Shown here in pieces: positions 1 through 9,630 of a stretch of DNA of 33,240 nt. Numbering within the stretch: the stretch's first letter is position 1; every line of letters begins with the position of its first letter. Below the pieces are notes generated by a model. The model was not told the DNA's origin. It searched no databases and saw only the letters and a list, made by a program, of their open reading frames with translations. Origin of the DNA: Nemertoderma westbladi (lineage: Eukaryota > Xenacoelomorpha > Nemertodermatida > Nemertodermatidae); NCBI GenBank assembly GCA_032718475.1, contig JAUCBJ010005418.1:1-33240 (forward strand). The letters run 5' to 3'. The position numbers were made by a program, and so were the translations under genes.

Positions 1-1301
1 TATTTTTATATTTTAGAAACTGTGATTTTGTATATTTTATAGACTTAAATCCCATTTTCTGGGAGCGGTGTAAAAGCTTCTGTGGGATATAACTGGCCCC
101 TTTTGCTTCGCAATCCAGTTTCCCCCCAGGCGCTGGAATACTCTAAAAAGGTTCTCTAACTGTATATATATTCCCCTCGCCCGCAAGGTACCGTTACAGG
201 TGTTTTAACGGACATAAAAGTCATTCTGCTATATACGTGTTTTGGCGGACATGGTAAGGCAAAAAACCTGTAATGCACCAACTACCTTTCACAGCTTAGC
301 CGTGATGATTCATATTACGACATCTAACAGCTGGTTGCTGACATGGAAACAGCCATTGGATGCATGGTTCTTTGTTTGGCTTGAGCCAATCAGAGCGATT
401 TTTCCTGTCGACGTGTAGCTTTTCGGTCGATCATAAGGAGAGTGTTCAGTCTTACTGCTTTTACTTGATACTTTGTTGTTATTGCTGTCTAAGCCAGAAA
501 CACCGGCTTTTTGGGAAGAACTCTAGTAAAACTGCTTAGATTATAGAAAGTATAACTGTTACCGGCGGTGTTACCTCACTTAATTTAACTGCACTAATCA
601 TATTGTTTGTACTGCTATTTAACGTCAGTTATTAATTGTATCTATTTGTTGATGGAAATATTGCTCTTTGGAGAATACGGATAAATCACCCAAAATTCCC
701 AATTTCTTGATACACTACAGGTTAGAGAGGCGGGCTATATATAACAATTGCGATTTATATCAATGTGGTGTGTATTGAATCTAATGTTATTTAGTAGACA
801 CTACCTGAGTCAATTGCTGTTCTCTTTATGTGTGATCAAATATACTGACGGTCGGCAGAATAGTGTGCATGATTGTGAGTGTGATGTGACTGGTAACAAA
901 GCATTTCCTAAAGAATGCGACTTATACTTTAATCATAAGCCTTATCGTTGCGTTTAGTATAAGTCCTAGCTCTGTTTAAATAGATAGAGCGCCACGTCCT
1001 AAAGGAACTGTTAATATTTCCCGAAAGTTAATAATATCTGTCAGAAATTAATTATTAACGATCTATCGAATAATACAGTAAGTTTACACTGCAACCTTAC
1101 ACTGCAATAATAAAATCTAAGCATCCGAATTCAGCCTCCCGGGTGTAGATCCATCGGGTGAATGATCGCGCATGGGCTGGCTTCGGCTAATGTTTTGTTT
1201 ATTAGCATAAAATATTGTCGTATGCTAAAGGTGTGTTAATTAACTAAAAGACATATAAATTTTGGCAGGTTAAACTGCTAAAGGTCTTCAAAAGCGCGAA
1301 C
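1..1301. other. AT-rich stretch without a recognisable gene
   Basis: No reading frame here looks like a conserved protein. The longest candidate, about 69 codons at 748-957 on the plus strand, has no recognisable motif and composition expected by chance. The only structured signals are two CCAAT boxes and an initiator-like motif, listed separately. The stretch ends where the 1.49-kb tandem repeat begins at 1302. Confidence 0.6.
353..451 (+). promoter_or_regulatory. possible CCAAT/initiator promoter cluster
   Basis: A reversed CCAAT box (CCATTGG, 353-359) and a forward one (CCAATCAG, 386-393) lie about 30 bases apart. An arthropod-type initiator (TCAGTC, 446-451) follows about 55 bases later. 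No TATA box is seen and no convincing gene starts downstream, so this could be an old LTR promoter or chance. Confidence 0.2.
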
Positions 1302-2790
1302 AGTTGGCTACATTAATGCCAACATTATTGCAAAATGTTTTATTGTTGGATTACTCTCTGTCAGTCACCCCTTCAGAACATTGTATAGGGAATTTACTTT
1401 AGTTTACTCTACTGTGCCATTCAGCTGAATGGATTTGAGCGATTGCCAAGTTACAGAGTTGGATCATTCTCTGACCATAGGCAAAGACATCAAATCTTTT
1501 TAAAAATATACTTTTTCCATGTTTTTTTTCTGACCAAAAATTTCAAAAAAAAATTTTTCGTAGCCACTACTGCCAATCGATTCGCCATCAAAAATAACGC
1601 AAAAAATTTTTTTTGCAAAATTTTAAATTACTGTAAATTTTTGGCGACTGGGGGGGGTCAATTTTTTTCGATCCGCTATAACTCCGGAACGCTTTATCCA
1701 AATTCGATGGGGTTTTCATTTTCAACTTAATTAGATGTCCTCTTTCAGCCTATCCATGTTTCCAAACCCCAAACAGCGCCGTTCAAAAAATAATTTTTTC
1801 CAGTTCTAGAATTTTACAAATTTAAAAAAAGTTGCAGTATTTTATTAACGCCTTTACGGAATTCGATAGCGTTTTCGATTTTTATATTAAACGCAATATC
1901 CTGAATCTCACTAGCCTAGTTTCGCGTCACCAACGCCAAGACTTCATACTTTTTGAGGAAAATTTTTCTAGAATAATTTTTATTTAATTACATTTATCGC
2001 GATTTCTTATTACTGGTTGCACATGAATTGATGGAGTTTTCAATTTATTAACTAAACACGATATCGCGCATCGCACCAGCGTGGTTTCGAAATTCCAAAA
2101 CGAGGTCTTCACTAGTTGCAGGTCGATTTTGTTCTAGAATTGAGTAACTAATAATAGATCGAATTTATTAATAATTATTGTATGAAATATGATTGTATTT
2201 TTACATAATTATTAGTTCTATAATAATTCTCGTTGTCTCTTTTATTTGAAATAAAAAGTCGGTTCCTTATCGGGCCGCTAGGCCCGTCACTAGTTAGGAA
2301 CCGAGAGGTTCATTACTGTAAGAATTGTTGGCTGATTGATTGACTGGCTGGCTGGTTAATCTATAGCCAAAACTACTCTAACGATTTTGATGAAATTTTC
2401 ACAGCGGCTAGATACCGCGATTCTAAGGTCCCTGGTATGTTCCGCTATTTCGTCCATGAGCCGTGGGCTCGAAAAATGGACATAAACGAAAAAACGCCAT
2501 AGGCGCAATGGTAAAATAACACCAATAACAGCTGGTGTCGTGATGAAAAATGGCTTATGTAATGGATTTCTACACAAGGCTTAGTATAAATCGATGAGGT
2601 TGCCAAGATTATTGTACTCAGTACACCCATACTGTTTGTTTAGGCCCTAGGACACTCTGTCAAAGCAAATATTAACTGGTTGCTTTAGTTTGAAATCTAA
2701 TATCGCCTCAGCTGAATTACTCTTCCCAATGCATTGTATGGGAATATCTCACTCTGCTAATGTAAGCTGAATGACTGTTACTTACACAGT
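1302..2790. repeat. 1.49-kb tandem unit, copy 1
   Basis: First copy of a direct tandem repeat. Bases 1302-2553 match 2792-4033 almost base for base, with offsets of about 1480-1490. The unit has a homopolymer-rich AT core, then a nested hairpin (2261-2302), then a TTACTGTAAGAAT motif, short CTGACTG/GGCTGGCT runs, and a block containing GATTTTGATGAAATTTT. The last ~240 bases (2554-2790) are more diverged, but shared motifs (GGTTGCCAAG, CACTCTGCT, a TTACACA-type block) align with the 9631-10248 member. Short frames inside it, such as 1443-1730, are not conserved between the copies and are not treated as genes. Confidence 0.85.
2261..2302 (+). other. nested hairpin, copy 1
   Basis: Outer stem GGTTCCT (2261-2267) pairs with AGGAACC (2296-2302). 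Inside it CGGGCC (2271-2276) pairs with GGCCCG (2281-2286) around a GCTA loop. A TTACTGTAAGAAT motif follows a few bases later. The 42-nt shape suggests a structured terminus or RNA signal of the repeat family; its function is unknown. Confidence 0.7.
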
Positions 2791-2791
2791 G

Positions 2792-4299
2792 AGTTGGCTA
2801 CATTAATGCCAACATTATTGCAAAATGTTTTATTGTTGGATTACTCTCTGTCAGTCACCCCTTCAGAACATTGTATAGGGAATTTACTTTAGTTTACTCT
2901 ACTGTGCCATTCAGCTGAATGGATTTGAGCGATTGCCAAGTACAGAGTTGGATCATTCCCTGACCATAGGCAAAGACATCAAATATTTTTAAAAATATAC
3001 TTTTTCCATGTTTTTTTTTCTGACCAAAAATTTCAAAAAAAAATTTTTCGTAGCCAGTACTGCCAATCGATTCGCCATCAAAAATAACGCAAAAAATTTT
3101 TTTTGCAAAATTTTAAATTACTGTAAATTTTTGGCGACTGGGGGGGGTAAATTTTTTTCGATCCGCTATAACTCCGGAACTCTTTGTCCAAATTCGATGG
3201 GGTTTTCATTTTTCAACTTAATTCGATGTCCTCTTTCAGCCTATCCATGTTTCGAAACCCCAAACAGCGCCGTTCAAAGATTATATTTTTCTAGTTCTAG
3301 AATTTTACAAATTTCAAAAAAGTTGCAGTATTTTATTAACGCCTTTACGGAATTCGATAGCGGTTTCGATTTTTATATTAAACGCAATATCCTGAATCTC
3401 ACTAGCCTAGTTTCGCGTCACCAATGCCAAGACTTCATACTTTTTGAGGAAAATTTTTCTAGAATAACTTGTATTTAATTACATTTATAGCGATTTCTTA
3501 TTACTGGTTGCACATGAATTGATAGAGTTTTCAATTTATTAACTAAACACGATATCGCGCATCGCACCAGTGTGGTTTCGAAATTCCAAAACGAGGTCTT
3601 CACTAGTTGCAGGTCGATTTTGTTCTAGAATTGAGCAACTATTAATAGATCGAATTTATTAATAATTATTGTATGAAATATGATTGTATTTTTACATAAT
3701 TATTAGTTCTATACTAATTCTCGTTGTCTCTTTAATTTAAAATAAAAAGTCGGTTCCTTATAGGGCCGCTAGGCCCGTCACTAGTTAGGAACCGAGAGGT
3801 TCATTACTGTAAGAATTGCTCGTGACTGACTGGCTGGCTGACTGACTGATCTACAGCCAAAACTACTCTAACGATTTTGATGAAATTTTCACAGCGGCTA
3901 GATACCGCGATTCTAAGGTCCCTGGTATGTTCCGCTATTTCGTCCATGAGCCGTGGGCTCGAAAAATGGACATAAACGAAAAAACGCCATAGGCGCAATG
4001 ATAAAAACACCAGCTGGCACTCATGAAAAATGGATAGAGATGGCCTAGTAATGCTATTCTATAGGAATGGCCACCTAACAAGGAAATGCTTTCTGTGCCA
4101 AGTATTATCCTCACTCTACAACTCAGACAGTAAGCAAACATAAGCTGTGGGCTTCTAATGTATTACATCATAAGCTGATTGCTCTCCCAATAGCCCTCAC
4201 ACACTCACTGAATCGAATGAAATCGAATATCTATTAGCTTAATGCGAATAGCTGGTAAGCTGAATGCCATTTTAGTTATTGTGTACTGTTGATTGCAGT
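2792..4299. repeat. 1.49-kb tandem unit, copy 2
   Basis: Second copy, starting directly after copy 1. Differences are scattered substitutions and single-base indels, so the duplication is not brand new. It keeps the outer stem of the hairpin (3752-3793) and the TTACTGTAAGAAT motif after it. Bases 4139-4190, around CATAAGCTG and TGATTGCTCTCCCA, match 10003-10054 closely. This shows that the family is dispersed as well as tandem. Confidence 0.85.
3752..3793 (+). other. nested hairpin, copy 2
   Basis: Same fold as at 2261. The outer stem GGTTCCT (3752-3758) and AGGAACC (3787-3793) is intact, and the inner GGGCC (3763-3767) pairs with GGCCC (3772-3776). One inner closing pair is lost by a C-to-A change. 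Confidence 0.7.
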
Positions 4300-4560
4300 G
4301 TTGACTGCTATGTTGTATGTATTTAATTAAAATAATTTTGTAGAGGGAAGTTAATTTGGGATTACTTTCTATCAGATATAAGCAAAGCTGTTCAATGGGG
4401 TGGGTCATGGGACCCAAATATAGTAGATTATGCATGGCAAACATTAATAAAATCATTCAGTCAACCTGTAGGGTATTTGCTTAGTTAACTCTACTGTGCG
4501 AAAAACGAATTTATAATGTTACCCATACTTCAGGTGAATGAATTTTTAGATATTTGTACT
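4300..4560. repeat. partial, diverged third copy of the 1.49-kb unit
   Basis: Short blocks in the same order as the start of copies 1 and 2 can be followed here: an ACTTTCTATCAG-like block, a GTAGGGTATTTGCTTAG block, the shared CTCTACTGTGC, and a CAGGTGAATGAAT block. Similarity stops near 4560, before the satellite region. A 67-base piece of the same unit reappears at 6498-6564 on the far side of the satellite. Confidence 0.5.
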
Positions 4561-4608
4561 GAAGGCAAGGATTTCTGATATAATTAAAATACAAGACAGG
4601 GGGCTTGT

Positions 4609-4858
4609 TTCGATATATGTAGTTGCGCCCTTCTAGCAGCACGTGAGATAATCAAGTAATAGACACAATGTTTGACTTTGTCCCTTCGAGCAGCACGTGA
4701 GTTTTGCTTTGAACCTTCGATATATGTATTTGCGCCCTTTGAGCAGCACGTGAATTACATCAAATAATAGACACATTGTTTGACTTTGTCCCTTCGAGCA
4801 GCACATGAGTTTTGCTTTGACCCTTTGATATATGTTTTTGCGCCCTTCGAGCAGCACG
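4609..4858. repeat. 109-bp tandem repeat, about 2.3 copies
   Basis: Units start at 4609, 4716 and 4825 (periods 107 and 109) at a TTCGATATATG-like block. Each unit holds two copies of a CCCTTCGAGCAGCACGTGA-like block about 55 bases apart, so there is a half-period subrepeat. Several copies carry the CACGTG palindrome. The third unit is cut where the GAGCC array starts. Confidence 0.85.
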
Positions 4859-4872
4859 GGGAGTCGACTCAG

Positions 4873-6497
4873 ACCAAGCCGAGCCGAGCCGTGCCGAGCC
4901 GAGCCGAGCCGAGCCGAGCCGAGCCAAGCCGAGCCGAGCCGAGTCGAGCCGAGCCGAGCCGAGCCGAGCCGAGCCGAGCCGAGCCGAGCCGAACCAAGCC
5001 GAGCCGAGCCGAGCCGAGCCGAGCCGAGCCGAGCTGAGCCGAGCCGAGCCGAGCCGAGCCGAGCCGAGCCGAGCCGAGCCGAGCCGAGCCGAGCCGAGCC
5101 GAGCCGAGCCGAGCCGAGCCGAGCCAAGCCGAGCCGAGCCGAGCCGAGCCGAGCCGAGCCGAGCCAAGCCGAACCAAGCCGAGCTGAGCCGAGCCGAGCC
5201 GAGCCGAGCCAAGCCAAGCCGAGCCGAGCCGAGCCGAGCCGAGCCGAGCCGAACCAAGCCGAGCCGAGCCGAGCCGAGCCGAGCCGAACCGAGCCGAACC
5301 GAGCCAAGCCGAGCCGAGCCGAGCCGAGCCGAGCCGAGCCGAACCAAGCCGAGCCGAGCCGAGCCGAGCCGAGCCGAGCCGAGCTGAGCCGAGCCGAGCC
5401 GAGCCGAGCCGAGCCGAGCCGAGCCGAGCCGAGCCGAGCCGAGCCGAGCCGAGCCGAGCCGAGCCGAGCCGAGCCGAGCCGAGCCGAGCCGAGCCAAGCC
5501 GAGCCGAGCCGAGCCGAGCCGAGCCGAGCCAAGCCGAACCAAGCCGAGCTGAGCCGAGCCGTGCCGAGCCGAGCCGAGCCAAGCCAAGCCGAGCCGAGCC
5601 GAGCCGAGCCGAGCCGAGCCGAGCCGAACCAAGCCGAGCCGAGCCGAGCCGAGCCGAACCGAGCCGAACCGAGCCAAGCCGAGCCGAGCCGAGCCGAGCC
5701 GAGCCGAGCCGAGCCGAGCCGAGCCGAGCCAAGCCGAGCCGAACCGAGCCGAGCCAAGCCGTGCCGTGCCGAGCCGAGCCGAACCGAGTCGAGCCGAGCC
5801 GAGCCGAGCCGAACCAAGCCGAGCCGAGCCGAGCCGAGCCGAGCCGAGCCGAGCCGAGCTGAGCCGAGCCGAGCCGAGCCGAGCCGAACCAAGCCGAGCC
5901 GAGCCGAGCCGTGCCGAGCCGAGCCGAGCCGAGCCGAGCCGAACCGAGCCGAACCAAGAGGAGCCGAGCCGAGCCGAGCCGAGCCGAACTGAGCCGAGCC
6001 GAGCCGAACCGAGCCAAGCCGAGCCGTGCCGTGCCGAGCCGAGCCGAGCCGAGCCAAGCCGTGCCGAGCCGAGTTGAGCCGAGCCGAGCCGAACCAAGCC
6101 GAGCCGAGCCGAGCCGAGCCGAGCCGAGCCGAGCCGAGCCGAGCCGAGCCGAGCCGTGCCGAGCCGAGCCGAGCCGAGCCGAGCCGAGCCGAACCAAGCC
6201 GAGCCGAGCCGAGCCGAACCAAGCCGAGCCGAGCCGAGCCGAGCTGTGCCGAGCCGAGCCGAGCCGAGCCGAGCCGAGCCGAGCCGAGCCGAGCCGAGCC
6301 GAGCCGAACCAAGCCAAGCCGAGCCGAGCTGTGCCGAGCCGAGCCGAGCCGAGCCGAGCCGAGCCGAGCCGAGCCGAGCCGAGCCGAGCCGAGCCGAGCC
6401 GAGCCGAACCGAGCGAAGCCGAACCGATCCGAGCCGAGCCGAGCCGATCAAGCCAAGTCGAACTTAATCGTGCCCAATCGTGCAAGACCGAGCCGAG
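4873..6497. repeat. (GAGCC)n pentanucleotide satellite
   Basis: About 1.6 kb of GAGCC units (GGCTC on the other strand) with point variants GAACC, AAGCC, GTGCC, GAGCT and GAGTC. The repeat becomes degenerate from about 6420. A five-base period with no stop leaves all six frames open, giving artificial EPSRA and RLGSA polypeptides; these are not genes. Variant patterns repeat with a larger period: AAGCCGAACCAAGCCGAGCT occurs at 5166 and 5531 (365 apart), and paired GAACC variants occur at 5281 and 5651 (370 apart). This implies a higher-order duplication. The GGCTC strand has regularly spaced GG pairs. Confidence 0.97.
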
Positions 6498-6564
6498 CTC
6501 GTTGTCTCTTTTATTTGAAATAAAAAGTCGGTTCCTTATCGGTCCGCTAGGCCCGTCACTAGTT
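6498..6564. repeat. 67-bp hairpin fragment of the 1.49-kb unit
   Basis: Matches 2229-2295 and its copy-2 counterpart, from CTCGTTGTCTC to CACTAGTT. The GGTTCCT half of the outer stem is present at 6530-6536, but the AGGAACC half is missing. Similarity stops at 6564. The satellite abuts its left edge directly. Confidence 0.85.
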
Positions 6565-6666
6565 TTTAATATCAAAATTAAATTGGTCTATTACAAAAAC
6601 TTTTTATTTATAAACTTAAAACACCGTATAACGGAAAATATTATACTTTCAGTAGGGAATACTTAC

Positions 6667-6888
6667 AACCATATCCTCCTCCGCAATAAACAGGTTACTG
6701 AATCCAACCGACGAAAAGGGGATAGGTATTAACCTATCCCCATCTTTATCATACAGGTCTAATAAGACGTCGCATTCTATTATCCACTGTTTAAGCCCCA
6801 CCTTGGATATGCGGAAACAAGGGCAAGATACGTGATCTCCATATATGCCCTGGCACAATGGCCCACGGCAATTGTGAACCATTTTTGC
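6667..6888 (-). CDS. isolated phase 0-0 coding exon, Cys-rich protein
   Basis: An internal exon of 74 codons reading AKMVHNCRGPLCQGIYGD at its start. On the minus strand it is preceded by a pyrimidine-rich acceptor (ACCTTTAG, ending 6889) and followed by a full-consensus donor (GTAAGT, from 6666). Both junctions are phase 0. The peptide has a C-x4-C pair, a CPCF block about ten residues later, and a WIIECDVLLDLYDKDGD segment, which together look like a zinc-binding knuckle on a beta-rich domain. I do not recognise the family with certainty. It could be a later exon of the OB-fold-like family at 14.5 and 20.4 kb, but no sequence inside the window proves that. No neighbouring exon was found: a satellite lies downstream and a decayed copy of the same exon upstream. 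Confidence 0.5.
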
Positions 6889-7224
6889 CTAAAGGTAAAT
6901 AGTTTAATATTCAGATAAATACTAAATATTGCATTAAAATAATTAGCTCGACACATATTCCATTATACGTTGCAGACTCATTCCATGTAAAGTGCGGGAC
7001 ATTCGTACGACTTTTTGTGCATACTTTAGCACTGTACATCAAGATAATGAACTAAAATATTATAATGCTTGTGTTTCTTACAAAAACTATTATTAGTTCT
7101 TTATAAAAAAGCAGTATGGAAAACCTTCAGCAGTTTATGTCTCAGAATTATTGCTTCAAAAAATTTTAAAGTGCGGGACGCGTACGAAAGTGAAATTCCA
7201 AACTGTCAAATTCTTTGCTAAAGT
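6889..7224. other. flanking intron-like sequence, no gene
   Basis: AT-rich. The first ~90 bases are the intron side of the exon and are shared with 7417-7504. A short AAAGTGCGGGAC motif followed by CGTACGA occurs near 6989 and again near 7170. Nothing codes convincingly. Confidence 0.5.
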
Positions 7225-7416
7225 TAGTAAATTCAGCCAACGAAAAGGGATAGGTATTACCCTATCCCCATCTTTATCATAAACGTCTAATATTACGTCA
7301 CATTCAATTATCCATTACCTCTGCCCTACCTTTGACGTGCGAAAACAAGGGCAGGATGCATAATCGCCATAGATTCCCTGGCATAATGCCCCAAGGCAAT
7401 TATTAATCATTTTTGC
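7225..7416 (-). pseudogene. decayed duplicate of the 6667-6888 exon
   Basis: Bases 7225-7504 duplicate 6692-6977, including the intron side of the acceptor. The conserved blocks LCQGIYGD and SCPCFR are readable. A stop codon at 7315-7317 interrupts the frame just before WIIECDV, and the donor end is lost. The intact copy and the broken copy together show a local duplication followed by decay of one exon. Confidence 0.65.
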
Positions 7417-7536
7417 CTAAACGTAAATAATTTAATATTCAGATAAAATAATAAATAATGCATTACAATAATTAGCCCGACACATATTCCATTATACGTT
7501 GCATAGAAGTATATATTATGAATTAAATAGTATCAT

Positions 7537-7549
7537 TTAACCCTTTCGG
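7537..7549 (+). mobile_element. piggyBac-like terminus, unpaired
   Basis: TTAACCCTTTCGG has the TTAA target site followed by CCC-T that is usual at piggyBac-superfamily ends. No matching opposite end was found. A block ending CTCTAATTCATG recurs at 7573-7601 and 8489-8517, flanking the tandem repeat, and may be part of the same element. Confidence 0.25.
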
Positions 7550-7611
7550 TACCTAACTGGAAAATATTCAAACCCCCAAGTGCCCAACTCTAATTCATGA
7601 ATTTCTGAAGG

Positions 7612-8215
7612 CTATCAGTCTTTCTGTCAGTTTGTCTGTCAAGACTTTAGAAATAATAAAATCTATTAACTTTCTCGCTATGGAGCTTTTCCTTGTCAAG
7701 GATTTCATTTCCGCTGTCAGTTTTTACTTTTGACACTATCCAGAGTGTCTATCGGTCTGTCTGTCAATCTGTCCGTCAAAAGTATAAGGAATCACATTAG
7801 CTAATTATAATTCTCGCTATGGGGGTTTTGTTGGTCAAGGATTTTACTTCCGTTGTTGGTTTTCACTTTTGAGTCTATCCAGATTGTCTGTTGGTCTGTT
7901 TGTCGGTTTGTCTGTCGGACTGTCCCTCCGTCAAAACTATATGGAATCACATTAACTAATTAAAATTCACTCTATGGGGGTTTTCATGGTCAAGGATTTC
8001 ATTTCCGCTGTGATTTTTCACTTTTGACCTAATTCAGACTGTCTGTCGGTCTGTTTGTCAGTCTGTCTGTCCGTTAAAAATATACGGAATCACATTAGCT
8101 AATTAAAATTATCTCTATGGGGGTTTTCCTGGTCAAGGATTTCATTTTCTCTGTCAGTTTTGACTTTTGACCCTATCCAGACTGTCTGTCGGTCTGTCTG
8201 TCGCTCAGTCTGTTT
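7612..8215. repeat. ~145-bp tandem repeat with CTGTCTGTC runs
   Basis: Four full units and a partial one. Later units begin at 7746, 7885, 8040 and 8183 (periods 139, 155, 143). Each starts with a run of GTCTGTC-type tetranucleotides, then a GGAATCACATTAGCTAATT block, then CTATGGGGGTTTT, GGTCAAGGATTT and CTTTTGACCCTATCCAGAC. Units are fairly diverged. No coding potential is seen. Confidence 0.9.
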
Positions 8216-8640
8216 AGACTTTTTTGTTTACGCTGTTTATTCAGTTAAGGCCTACCTTACTGCAGACTGCCTTATTCTGTTATTGCAAAAGTCTGGGAGT
8301 CTGTAAGCAGTTCTGCAGTAGCAGTAGGCCTACCGTTGTTAAATTACAGTAGATACAAGCTGAAATGCGTCGCTAACATATAGAAGCATGTACTTAAGAG
8401 TCCAACAACATTTTCCCTTCTTAGAAATCAAATAAATTTCATGGAAAAGACGTGTGTGTCATGGCGCAATACCAATGGAACAGACGTATGTGCCCAAGTG
8501 ACCAAACTCTAATTCATGTTTGTATTTGTATTTGCATTTGTGTTTGAATTGAACATTTTTCGACCACAGAACTTATAAAGTGCTAACTCAACGACATTGC
8601 ATTGATTATAAAATACAGTTTAGTTGAGTTTAAGTCTATT
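8216..8640. other. no gene seen
   Basis: Mixed AT-rich sequence. It holds a block at 8489-8517 that repeats 7573-7601, and a GCTAACTC-containing stretch (8571-8605) loosely similar to the inverted arms that follow. Nothing codes. Confidence 0.5.
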
Positions 8641-9616
8641 TGGCGTCTGATCTCATCCACAACATATTGGATAATGTGTTTGCTTTGAATATTTCGCGAC
8701 AGCAAAAATTGTCAATGCTAACTGGAAGAGAATGTTTTATGGTAATACATTGATTGTCTTAAATTCGTTTGCAATTAAGCATTCAATTTAGCCACCAGTA
8801 GCACAATCATGTCGTCTATGTTTCCCTTTTAATAATTACATTTCCTTAGGCTGTGGTTAAAGTTTCTTTTGCAGCATTTACAACAGTAAATTTTAATTTC
8901 AAAAACTATTTTTTTTTATTAATTTGAGTTGACCTGATAATGGAATTGTATAAAATTAATAATTTTTAAAATTATATATCATATCTCTTACAAAGGTCCT
9001 ACATGATTCTAGTATAGGCCTATGTTAAAGTGAAGCGGGGGGAATAACATTACACATACAGTACAGTAAGTACGTAATTAAGCTCGATTTCTCCTGCCGG
9101 GGTATTATTAAATAACTAAATTTGAGTTGAGCTGATATTGTAACTACTGTAGGAAAATTATGTAATCATAAGGCATTTAGGCTGCGCTGGTTCAAATCTT
9201 AAAAAAGTCATTCCACAATTTTTCATTTTTATAAAACACCTCATTATATTTTATTTATAAGCAAATCGGTTTTATCAGTTTTAATCCGATAGGACATAAC
9301 ATGTCAGAAAAACAGTAATGTACAATATCTTAAATTGGTCGTAGATTCAAATTACTCAATAGGTGGATACTATCGTTTTAAAAGCCTATTTATAATTATT
9401 CTACTAACTAAGAAAGAGTTAAATTCATTGAAAGTGAAAATTTTTTAGGTGTTTTCTCAATAAATTAATTGCTAAATAAAATAATATGCATCATATAAAG
9501 AGACAAGCAATGTAATTTCCAAAAGCAAGTTTTCGAATTAGCACTTTATAAATTCTGCTATCGCGAAATATTCAAAACAAACACACTATCCAATATGTTA
9601 GCGATCAGCCAACATA
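8641..9616. mobile_element. ~980-bp element with long inverted arms
   Basis: The left arm (about 8641-8760) is the diverged reverse complement of the right arm (about 9500-9616). Clear blocks are ACATATTGGATAATGTGTTTG against CAAACACACTATCCAATATG, then GAATATTTCGCGA against TCGCGAAATATTC, then a GGTAATACATTG-like block. The interior is AT-rich and non-coding, so this is a non-autonomous inverted-repeat element or a snapback pair. A third, weaker copy of the right-arm sequence lies at about 11250-11330. Confidence 0.6.
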
Positions 9617-9630
9617 TAAAATAAAGCAAT

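Noticed and set aside
748-957. 69-codon frame with several Cys near its end
   Set aside because: No signal peptide, known motif or splice support; the Cys pattern matches no family I know.
1443-3478. Plus-strand frames of 95 and 156 codons in the tandem unit
   Set aside because: The same sequence in the other copy breaks the frame; Phe/Lys/Asn-rich content follows from A and T runs.
4633-6732. Very long open frames on both strands through the GAGCC array
   Set aside because: A five-base repeat without stops opens all six frames; the EPSRA and RLGSA peptides are artefacts, not proteins.
7612-8215. CRISPR-like array
   Set aside because: The whole ~145-bp unit repeats, including the would-be spacers, and the host is an animal; it is an ordinary tandem repeat.
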